Positions 57,266 to 64,000 of a DNA stretch of 64,000 bases are shown here, piece by piece. The notes under the pieces are model-generated. The model was not told where the DNA came from and searched no databases. It saw only the letters and a program-made list of their open reading frames with translations. The DNA comes from an uncultured Bacteroidia bacterium. GTDB taxonomy: Bacteria > Bacteroidota > Bacteroidia > Bacteroidales > UBA932. Within the stretch, counting starts at the first letter, position 1; each line of letters opens with the position of its first letter. Location of the stretch: positions 1 through 64,000 of the forward strand of contig CACXMA010000002.1 of assembly GCA_902768665.1 (NCBI GenBank), given 5' to 3'. The translations under genes were made by a program, and so were the position numbers.

Positions 57266-58705
57266 TTACTTTTCCCGGTTGATGATGACGGCGCGGCGGT
57301 TGAGCGCGCGTCCGCCCTCGTTGTCATTGCTTGCGGCAGGTTCGTCGGCCCCGACACCCTGCGTCGCGATCCGTCCGGCGCCGATGCCCTTCCCGACAAG
57401 GTACTCCTTGACGGCCTCGGCCCTTTCGAGGGATAGGCGCGCGTTGTACTCCTCGCTGCCCTTGCTGTCGGTATGGCCGACGACAAGGACATTCAGCGCA
57501 GGCTCCGCCTTCATCTCGGCTACCAGCTCATCGAGGATGCCGGAAGCCAGGTCACTGATGTCATACAGGTCGAAGTCGAAGTACACGACTCTCAGGCGAG
57601 ACTGCACCGGGGCGGCTTCCGTCTTCGGGGATTCCTCCTTCACGGTCATCACCGGAGTACCCTGCGAAGGCGTCACCGGAATCTGCTTGAAGGAAGTCTG
57701 GCCACCCAGGGCGTTCGGATCGATAATCGGATCGCCCGTTTCCTGCTTCTTGGCGGAAGCCGGCGAACCCTGCGGATAATAGAGGCCCACCTCCGGCGGC
57801 ATGAATTCGTTCATGAGGGTGTTCGAGGCGGAATTGTTGACGCCCGAAGCGGACTGGATCGGCACGGCCGTGGTCTCGGTCCGGACCGGCTCGACAGCGC
57901 TTTCCACAGCCTGTTTCTCACGCTCCGGCTTAGGTTCCTCCTTCTCCTTCTTCTCTTTCTTCTGCTTGGCCGGTTTTTCCTTCTTCGGCTTCTCGGGACG
58001 GGCTTTCACCGTTTCCTCCTGGCCCTGGAGCATCGCAAACTCCTCATCCGCGGAGACCGGCTTGCGGCGCCAGACCGTGCCGCCGATGGTTTCGACGGAC
58101 TCCCAGTGCTCCGGATCGTGGTGCTTGCGTTCGGCACCCAGGCTGACATAGACGCCGAGCGTGGCGGAGGTGCTCAGACCCACGCTGCCGGTGCCGTTGT
58201 TGAAGGCGCGGCTGCTCAGGGCGGCGACGCTGACATCGGGAATGACGGCCACGCGCTGGGAAAGATGGATCGGGAACATCAGGCCGACACCGCCGGCGAG
58301 AGATCCCTTGTTGATGTGGGCATAGCCGGCATGGAGATACGGGATGAAACCGTTACCGGACTTGAAGAGCACATCGCCGTGGAAGTAGAGGTTCTTATAC
58401 TTTCCGAAGTTGGTATACTGGTCGGAAATGGTGATGCCCCGGATTCCGGCGCGGAAACCCAGATTCTCGAAGAGCCAGTAGCCGGCATAGGCGTCAATCG
58501 CCGCACCGGCACCGGAGTGAGACACCTCACGGCTCTGGAATTTTTCTCCGTCAAACCCTACATTGAGTCCCAGACCGCCGCCGACAAACCACGTATCCTC
58601 GTGGAAGGCACCTTCAGTATATGAAGAATTCGCAGGCTGAGCAGCGGCCGCAAAAGCGGCGGCAAGCAGCAGTGAGACAACAATTCCTTTCTTCTTAATA
58701 TTCAT
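57266..58705 (-). CDS. OmpA family outer membrane protein
   Basis: A 479-residue protein. A signal peptide (ending AAAAQ) leads to a barrel-like domain (about 30-175), a charged linker rich in Lys and Glu (about 210-255) and a C-terminal OmpA domain (about 365-479) with LRVVYFDFDLYDISD, VVGHTDSKGSEEYNARLSLERA and NRRAVIINREK. The C-terminal domain binds peptidoglycan. It lies eight bases after the next outer membrane protein gene and heads the export operon with it; a structural role in anchoring the export machinery is possible. Confidence 0.9.
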   Translation of the reverse strand: MNIKKKGIVVSLLLAAAFAAAAQPANSSYTEGAFHEDTWFVGGGLGLNVGFDGEKFQSREVSHSGAGAAIDAYAGYWLFENLGFRAGIRGITISDQYTNFGKYKNLYFHGDVLFKSGNGFIPYLHAGYAHINKGSLAGGVGLMFPIHLSQRVAVIPDVSVAALSSRAFNNGTGSVGLSTSATLGVYVSLGAERKHHDPEHWESVETIGGTVWRRKPVSADEEFAMLQGQEETVKARPEKPKKEKPAKQKKEKKEKEEPKPEREKQAVESAVEPVRTETTAVPIQSASGVNNSASNTLMNEFMPPEVGLYYPQGSPASAKKQETGDPIIDPNALGGQTSFKQIPVTPSQGTPVMTVKEESPKTEAAPVQSRLRVVYFDFDLYDISDLASGILDELVAEMKAEPALNVLVVGHTDSKGSEEYNARLSLERAEAVKEYLVGKGIGAGRIATQGVGADEPAASNDNEGGRALNRRAVIINREK

Positions 58706-58713
58706 CTTTTTAA

Positions 58714-59418
58714 CTATTTAAATCGATAGGTAACACCAAAAGACACCATGGCGCGAAGGTCCATCGGGAAGCCGGCATATCCTTCCTCGTAAAGATCCTG
58801 GTCCGCTTCTGTCGGACGAAGGCCGTTGTACAGATCCGTGAAGCCTTCCGCACAGATGTCGAAATAAACGCCGAGATGCGGGCTGAAGTCGTATTCGCCG
58901 ATAAAGCCCATCCGGACGCCAAAGGCGAAATTGTTCTCGGAGACGTCCTGCCAGGGGTGCATCGGATCCGAGAAATCGAAGGAGTAACCGACACCGAGAC
59001 CGACATAGATCTTCGGGAAGAACACGCTGAAGCGATTGGTCGCGAAACGCTGGTTAATACCCTTCAGGACCACATCGCCGAAGAGATTGAGGCTCCTGAA
59101 CGTATAGGGATAGAATCCCCGCGCGGCCGTATTGAGGCTGTTGCAGGCTCCCGAATTCTTGCCATAGGAAAGGGAGACCCTCCCCTCGAAGACATTGCCG
59201 ATACCCCGACCGGCGCTGATGGCGATGATGGGATGGAAGAGATCGGATCCCGCGGAATTGTCAAGATAGGTAAAAGCGTTTTCACCGTAGGAGAACATTT
59301 CGCCGACCTGGACCGAGACATATTCCGAATAGGGGACAAGCGTCTTATATCCGCCCTGGGCCCGGAGAGACAGAACGGAGCATAAAAGCGCCAGAATCAA
59401 AACTGCAGATTTTCGCAT
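58714..59418 (-). CDS. Outer membrane beta-barrel protein
   Basis: A 234-residue protein with a signal peptide (ending LRAQ). The body alternates strands with aromatic girdle residues (YVGLGVGYSFDF, NFAFGVRMGFIGEYDF, GVTYRFK) and ends near the usual aromatic. It is the first gene of the operon running through the exopolysaccharide genes; a promoter lies at about 59520-59550. No finer family is recognised. Confidence 0.8.
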   Translation of the reverse strand: MRKSAVLILALLCSVLSLRAQGGYKTLVPYSEYVSVQVGEMFSYGENAFTYLDNSAGSDLFHPIIAISAGRGIGNVFEGRVSLSYGKNSGACNSLNTAARGFYPYTFRSLNLFGDVVLKGINQRFATNRFSVFFPKIYVGLGVGYSFDFSDPMHPWQDVSENNFAFGVRMGFIGEYDFSPHLGVYFDICAEGFTDLYNGLRPTEADQDLYEEGYAGFPMDLRAMVSFGVTYRFK

Positions 59419-59519
59419 GGATTCGTTGGTTGACTAAAAAAGATGAACGGCTACGCCGCCGCCCGCACAGCGTGCAGACGGAACGGAAGCTATAGAAACG
59501 GCAAAATCCATTTCGGGCA

Positions 59520-59550
59520 CAAATTTAGTGCTTTTTCCGGGGAAATAAAA
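59520..59550 (-). promoter_or_regulatory. Putative promoter of the exopolysaccharide operon
   Basis: The -7 box TAAATTTG (59520-59527) is perfect; the -33 region is T-rich (TTTT-like) at 19 bases. It overlaps the end of the acyltransferase gene. The leader would be about 95 bases with no gene in it. Confidence 0.5.
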
Positions 59551-60535
59551 AAGTTTTTAAGTATTTATACCCTTGCGTCAGCAGCAGGCAGGCCGCGGTG
59601 GAGGCTGCAAAATACAGCAGGACGTAATACCAAGGCGCGGGACAGGCGGGCTGAAAGACATGGAGCCACCAGCGGTTCAGATAGACATGGATGCAGTAGA
59701 ATATCAGGGTGTTCCGCCCCACAAGGCCCAAAAAGGCGGACACGGGGCCATGCTGCGGGAGACGACTGAAGAGCTCATACACAAGGGTCATCACCGCGAA
59801 AGACCCGACCAGGCCGATCACGACCCGGAAGATGTCGTCATACAAAAGGATGGCCGGAGAATCGATGCCGCTGAAAAGGTAAACCGTCGCGTTGTAAAAG
59901 GTCTGGCGGAATGAGAAGAAATGCAGCAGCACGCAAAAGGCCGCGGTCAGCGCAGCGGCCACAAGGGGCCGGCCGGGCAGCGCCTTGTATTTCCGGTCGA
60001 GCCCCCAGCGGTTGAGGTACAATCCGGCGACAAAGCAGGGGAACATGAACTTCGACCCCGTGGAACAGGCGAAATCCGGCACGAAAAGGAATGCGGCGCA
60101 AAGGGCAAGATAGACAAGGAGCTGGAACGTATGGCTCCGGATGAACCGATCGACGGCAAGGACGGCCAGACAGGAGAGGAAAACGGCCTGCAGGAACCAC
60201 AGCGTCCGGATCAGGACGGCATAATAAGCGGCGGCCATTTCCCGGACGGGACCAGCATGACCGGCAGTGAAAAGGAAATCCAGCGTACCGATGACCAAGA
60301 CAGGCAGGAGCAGTTGGAAGAACTTCCGGCTCAGGTTCTCCCGAAAGGAGTGCCGCTGGAGGGAGTACTGGAAAAAGAAGCCGCTGATGATCATGAAAAG
60401 CGGCATGTGGAAGGCATAGATGGCACGGTTGAGCAGCGATTCCTTCGCAAGGGAGGCATGCCCGAGGACAACGAGCAGCATCGCGATGCCGCGCAAAATA
60501 TCCCAATACAGGTTTCTATTGTTGTCGGACTCCAT
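59525..60535 (-). CDS. Acyltransferase family 3 membrane protein
   Basis: A 336-residue membrane protein with about ten helices. NLYWDILRGIAMLLVVLGHA at the N-terminus carries the conserved Arg and His, and FHMPLFMIISGFFF follows. Members add acetyl or other acyl groups to sugars. I use the ATG at 60535, after a -7 box (TATCTTTG, 60566-60573 on the minus strand). It probably decorates the exopolysaccharide. It is divergent from licD. Confidence 0.88.
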   Translation of the reverse strand: MESDNNRNLYWDILRGIAMLLVVLGHASLAKESLLNRAIYAFHMPLFMIISGFFFQYSLQRHSFRENLSRKFFQLLLPVLVIGTLDFLFTAGHAGPVREMAAAYYAVLIRTLWFLQAVFLSCLAVLAVDRFIRSHTFQLLVYLALCAAFLFVPDFACSTGSKFMFPCFVAGLYLNRWGLDRKYKALPGRPLVAAALTAAFCVLLHFFSFRQTFYNATVYLFSGIDSPAILLYDDIFRVVIGLVGSFAVMTLVYELFSRLPQHGPVSAFLGLVGRNTLIFYCIHVYLNRWWLHVFQPACPAPWYYVLLYFAASTAACLLLTQGYKYLKTFLFPRKKH

Positions 60536-60599
60536 CTTCTCTTCCTTAATTATGTTATGGCGTGACAAAGATACGCTTTTTTCATTACTGTCATTATCG

Positions 60600-60631
60600 T
60601 TTGCCGTTTTCGTCGCGATTGATTATTTTTG
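60600..60631 (+). promoter_or_regulatory. Promoter of the licD operon
   Basis: TTTG (60600-60603), 20 bases, TATTTTTG (60624-60631). The spacing is one base over the consensus. The leader is about 37 bases. Confidence 0.6.
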
Positions 60632-60674
60632 CAGGACCGTCCCACAGGGCGGAACGAGCGATTCGCCGCAGGCC

Positions 60675-61472
60675 ATGGAACCGATATCCATACAAAGACT
60701 CCGCGCCATCCAGCTGGACATCCTGGATGACGTCAACCGCTTCTGTCAGGAGAAGGGGATCCGCTGGTCGCTGTGCGGCGGGACCCTGCTCGGGGCCGTC
60801 CGCCATAAGGGTTACATCCCCTGGGACGACGACATCGACCTGATGATGCCCCGGGCCGACTTCGACCGCTTTGCAGCTACCTATGACTCGGAGAAAAACG
60901 AGCTGCTGGACCTGCGGAAAGCCGATTATACCGTGGAAATCTGCCTGAAGGTCTGCCGGAAGGGGACCCGGATGGTCGATCTCTCCCTGGGACGCGAGCT
61001 GTGGGGCATCAACATCGACATCTTCCCGATCGACGGGGTCCCGGACGACTATCCCGCTTTCTGCCGGAAGATCCTTTCGGAGCGCAGGACCCTCGCCCAT
61101 ATCTGCCCCTTCTACAAGAAAGTTCCGGCCCGGAAGGCTGTCTGGTTCGCGAAATACCTCCTCAAACGGATGTTCCACCCGTATTTCCATGACATCCTTT
61201 ACCTGAAGAAAGAAATCGACCGCCTGCCGGCCCCCTATCCGCCGGAGGACAGCCGTTTCGCCGGCGTCGTCCTCGGAAGCTACGGCGAGAAGGAGGTGGT
61301 TCCCGCAAGCGTTTTCCGCGCCATGACGCAGCTGCCCTTCGAAGGGCGGATGCTGCCGGCCATCCGGGACTACGACACCTATTTGAAAGCCATCTACGGC
61401 GATTACATGCAGCTTCCGCCCGAGTATAAGCGGGTAACGCACCATTTGTACGACGCCTACGCAGACGAATAA
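60675..61472 (+). CDS. LicD family phosphotransferase
   Basis: A 265-residue protein with the LicD motif GGTLLGAVRHKGYIPWDDDI. LicD proteins transfer phosphocholine or related phospho-groups onto glycans. ATG 60675 gives the family N-terminus MEPISIQRLRAIQLDIL. It opens a plus-strand operon with an acyltransferase, a glycosyltransferase and a flippase, divergent from the main operon. The donor group cannot be told from sequence. Confidence 0.92.
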   Translation: MEPISIQRLRAIQLDILDDVNRFCQEKGIRWSLCGGTLLGAVRHKGYIPWDDDIDLMMPRADFDRFAATYDSEKNELLDLRKADYTVEICLKVCRKGTRMVDLSLGRELWGINIDIFPIDGVPDDYPAFCRKILSERRTLAHICPFYKKVPARKAVWFAKYLLKRMFHPYFHDILYLKKEIDRLPAPYPPEDSRFAGVVLGSYGEKEVVPASVFRAMTQLPFEGRMLPAIRDYDTYLKAIYGDYMQLPPEYKRVTHHLYDAYADE

Positions 61473-61484
61473 GACCTGAGCATT

Positions 61485-62213
61485 ATGGCAAAAAAGAACT
61501 GGACCACGGCGCTCCTCAGCAAAATCGGGCGGGACATCTGTTCCCCGTTCGCCGGGACGGCGCGTTTCTGGAAACAGAAACTCCGCTGGCGCGGCATCGT
61601 CCGTTTTACCCGGAAGGCCCGGATCGGCGAGGGTTCCTCCTTCGAAGGCGCCAACAGCATCGGAGACCGCTCCTCCTTCACCGGGGATATGGGCTACGGG
61701 ACCTACATGGTCGAAGACTGCCACATCGAAGGAAGCATCGGACGCTTCACCTCCATCGGCTCCGAGGTCCGGACCGCCGTCGGAACGCATCCCTACCAGC
61801 TCCCTTTCGCCACGACCTCTCCCCTGTTCTATTCCACGCGGCGCCAGGCCATGGAGACTTTTACAGAATCCCAGTGCTTCGAGGAGATCCGCCCCGGCGT
61901 GAGGATCGGCAATGACTGCTGGATCGGGATGCGCGTGCTGCTGAGCGGCGGCATCTGCATCGGCGACGGCGCCGTCGTCCTGAGCGGTGCGGTCGTCACC
62001 AAGGACGTTCCTCCCTTCGCCATCGTCGGCGGGATCCCCGCGCAAATCCGCGGATACCGCTATGACGAAGAAACGGTCCGTTTCCTGCTGGAAACAAAAT
62101 GGTGGGACAAACCGATTCCCTGGCTCAGGGAGCACGCCGCGCTCCTTTGCGATATGGAAGCCTTAAAACAATGCCTCAATGAAGATATCCGTCATAACCG
62201 TCAACCGGAATAA
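61485..62213 (+). CDS. Left-handed beta-helix acyltransferase, CatB-like
   Basis: A 242-residue protein with hexapeptide repeats (IGEGSSFEGANSIG, IGNDCWIGMRVLL, GICIGDGAVVLSGAVV) and the C-terminal GGIPAQIRGYRYDEETVRFLLETKWWD, as in xenobiotic and sugar acetyltransferases of the CatB type. The catalytic His is probably in GTHPY. It likely acetylates an exopolysaccharide sugar. It overlaps the next gene by 35 bases. Confidence 0.85.
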   Translation: MAKKNWTTALLSKIGRDICSPFAGTARFWKQKLRWRGIVRFTRKARIGEGSSFEGANSIGDRSSFTGDMGYGTYMVEDCHIEGSIGRFTSIGSEVRTAVGTHPYQLPFATTSPLFYSTRRQAMETFTESQCFEEIRPGVRIGNDCWIGMRVLLSGGICIGDGAVVLSGAVVTKDVPPFAIVGGIPAQIRGYRYDEETVRFLLETKWWDKPIPWLREHAALLCDMEALKQCLNEDIRHNRQPE

Positions 62214-63027
62214 CCGGGAGGGCCTGCGAAAGACGCTGGAAAGCGTAGCGGCCCAGACGGTCCGCCCCTTCGAATGCATCGTCATCGACGGCGCTTCGAC
62301 GGACGGAGGGGCGGCGCTGCTCACGGAATTCGCGCCGGTCATCAGCTGGTCCGTCAGCGAACCGGACAAGGGCATCTACAATGCCATGAACAAGGGAATC
62401 TCCCATGCCACGGGCGACTGGTGCCTCTTCATGAATTCAGGCGACTGCTTCGCTTCCGATACGGTCCTGGCCAGCCTGGAGCAGCTGGGGCCCACCGCTG
62501 ATATCATTGCCGGGGACACCCTCGTCCTTACGGACCCGCCCCATCAGAAAACCGCGCCGGAGCAGGTCAGCCTGCGTTTTCTTTTCAATGAGAGCCTCTG
62601 TCACCAGAGCGTGCTGATCCGGACCGCGCTCCTGCGGAAATACCCCTATGACGAGGACCTGACAATCGTTTCCGACCGGAAGTTCTTCCTCCAGTCCCTG
62701 GTGTTCGACAACGCCTCCTATCAGGCCGTACCGATCGAGATTGCCGCCTATGACGTCAGCGGCTACAGCGCGCAGAACCGCTTCGCTTCCGAACAGGAGT
62801 GGCAGGGTGCCCTGGAGAAGATGATTCCGGAGCGCATCCTGACGGATTACGGGAGGGAATCCAAGGGCGCGCTGTACGGGACCTCCGCCTATGAGAAGCT
62901 GTTCCTGGAAATCGGCCGTCGCCGCTACCGGGACCCCGTTTACAGACTGGTCCGCCGCCTGCTGCGGTTATGCAGCCTTTTCGCCAAATCGGCCGCATTC
63001 GTCAAATCATTCCCCAGGAATCCATGA
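62179..63027 (+). CDS. Glycosyltransferase family 2
   Basis: A 282-residue GT-A enzyme. KISVITVNRNNREGLRKTLESV and CIVIDGASTDGGAALLTEF identify it, followed by WSVSEPDKGIYNAMNKGISHA, the usual substrate-side block. It starts 35 bases inside the acyltransferase gene and ends four bases into the flippase gene. Confidence 0.9.
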   Translation: MKISVITVNRNNREGLRKTLESVAAQTVRPFECIVIDGASTDGGAALLTEFAPVISWSVSEPDKGIYNAMNKGISHATGDWCLFMNSGDCFASDTVLASLEQLGPTADIIAGDTLVLTDPPHQKTAPEQVSLRFLFNESLCHQSVLIRTALLRKYPYDEDLTIVSDRKFFLQSLVFDNASYQAVPIEIAAYDVSGYSAQNRFASEQEWQGALEKMIPERILTDYGRESKGALYGTSAYEKLFLEIGRRRYRDPVYRLVRRLLRLCSLFAKSAAFVKSFPRNP

Positions 63028-64000
63028 CACAGGAGCCGAAAAGTTTGCGCCGAAAGACAACGGACGGCATGGTCTGGAACAGCCTCGAACGGCTGTTTTC
63101 CAAGGGCGTACAGTTTGTTTTCAGCGTACTCATCGCCCGGCTGCTGCTTCCGGAGGACTACGGCATCATCGCCATCGCCAACTTCTTCATTTCCATCTCC
63201 GACATCTTTGTTGACAGCGGCTTCTCCCGCGCGCTCATCCGCAAAAAGGAGCGGGACGAGACAGACTACAATTCCGTCTTCTATTTCAACGTCGGCATCG
63301 CGGCGCTCCTGTATCTGCTGCTGTGGTTCCTGGCGCCGGTCATTGCCGGCTATTACGCCAGTCCTTCCCTGACCGCGGTCATCCGCGTCATTACATCCGT
63401 TTTGATAATCAACGCCTTGGGTGCCATACAGGCACTGATGATGAACGTCGCGCTCAACTTCCGGCCCATCGCCGTTTCGGCCGTCGTCTCCATGCTCGTT
63501 TCCGGCCTCGCCGCCTGGCTGCTGGCCTGGCGCGGCTGGGGGGTATGGGCGCTGGTCGCCCAGACGGTCATCATGGCCGTCGTCAGGACGGGCATGCTCT
63601 GGATGCTCGTCCGCTGGCACCCCGCCCTGCTGTTCTCCTGGAAGAAGCTGAAGGAATTGTTCTCCTTCGGCTCCAAACTGCTGGCCAGCGACCTGCTGGA
63701 AAGGCTTTACAACGGCATATTCACCCTGGGCATCGGCAAGGCATTCTCCACCAACACACTGGGCTTTTACGGGAAGGCCGACGCCTTCTCGTCGCTGCCG
63801 TCGAACCTCGTCTCCGGGCCGGTCAAGACCGTTACCTATCCGGCCATGAACGGCATCCAGGACGACAAGGCGCGCCTGGGAGAGAGCCTCTGCCAGATGG
63901 TCGGGCTCCTGTCTTTTGTCATCCTGCCGCTGATGGCGGGACTTGCCGCCGTCGCAAAGCCGCTCATCGCCGTCCTGCTGACGGAAAAATGGCTGGAAAT
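63024..64000 (+). CDS. Polysaccharide flippase, Wzx/MATE-like, cut by the window end
   Basis: An open frame of at least 325 residues with no stop in the window. It begins MTQEPKSLRRKTTDGMVWNS, a typical start of polysaccharide transport proteins, and contains at least eight hydrophobic segments such as FVFSVLIARLLLPEDYG and LYLLLWFLAPVIAGYY. It would flip the lipid-linked repeat unit across the inner membrane for the Wzy-like polymerase. Full members have about 480 residues, so about two thirds are present. Confidence 0.9.
   Translation, partial: MTQEPKSLRRKTTDGMVWNSLERLFSKGVQFVFSVLIARLLLPEDYGIIAIANFFISISDIFVDSGFSRALIRKKERDETDYNSVFYFNVGIAALLYLLLWFLAPVIAGYYASPSLTAVIRVITSVLIINALGAIQALMMNVALNFRPIAVSAVVSMLVSGLAAWLLAWRGWGVWALVAQTVIMAVVRTGMLWMLVRWHPALLFSWKKLKELFSFGSKLLASDLLERLYNGIFTLGIGKAFSTNTLGFYGKADAFSSLPSNLVSGPVKTVTYPAMNGIQDDKARLGESLCQMVGLLSFVILPLMAGLAAVAKPLIAVLLTEKWLE

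Overview
The window is a piece of chromosome from a Bacteroidota bacterium, most likely of the order Bacteroidales. The signs are a SusC/SusD pair with a surface glycan-degradation locus, BACON and CotH lipoproteins, a CX3CX2C NrdG next to class III NrdD, and promoters of the Bacteroidota type (TTTG, about 19 bases, TANNTTTG) in place of sigma-70 hexamers. Shine-Dalgarno sequences are not evident. The coding DNA is clearly GC-rich, with C or G at most third positions, which is high for this order. I cannot name the genus. An anaerobic or gut-like life is an inference from NrdD/NrdG and the polysaccharide locus.

Layout. 1-438: 5' end of a 16S rRNA gene on the minus strand with its leader and a perfect promoter. 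439-13486: housekeeping and envelope genes (DUF456-like membrane protein, two-part chromate transporter, GH20 hexosaminidase, cyclophilin lipoprotein, apt, EnvC-like protein, TPR protein, ECF sigma factor with a membrane/beta-barrel partner, tsaE, yifB). 13591-22153: mdh, a phosphopantetheinyl transferase, an AT-rich island with DnaA boxes, nrdD-nrdG, a TM2-protein operon and ispE. 22154-32871: a polysaccharide utilisation locus with SusC, SusD, a surface lipoprotein, a GH128-type glucanase, a newly read 42-residue peptide, a BACON lipoprotein and a CotH-family lipoprotein. 33064-40366: a suf-type iron-sulfur operon (sufB, pnuC, sufC, short sufD) that continues into a TPR/HTH regulator and a lipoprotein. 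40525-45646: a small lipoprotein, ridA and an aromatic amino acid operon aroB, aroD-aroA fusion, aroC. 45712-45795: tRNA-Leu(CAA). 45905-64000: an exopolysaccharide locus with Wzc-type tyrosine kinase, Wza, Wzy-like polymerase, six glycosyltransferases, LicD, two acyltransferases, two outer membrane proteins, a HAD/PqqD/nucleotidyltransferase trio and a flippase cut by the window end.

The most unusual signal is a set of short palindromic repeats. One family is built as GTC, an inverted-repeat arm, a short loop, the matching arm, then CT. Arm sequences differ between loci but the frame is constant. Upstream of a complete copy there are often tandem left-half units of exactly 24 bases. Members lie between nrdD and nrdG, in the suf leader, and inside the open reading frames of sufD, aroA and aroB, where they are translated as extra peptides. 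A second family of paired palindromes lies in the AroD-AroA linker, in aroB and after tRNA-Leu. The same aro operon carries a chorismate synthase with about 60 extra residues very rich in His and Cys. This resembles, by analogy only, the palindromic elements that insert into protein genes of Rickettsia.
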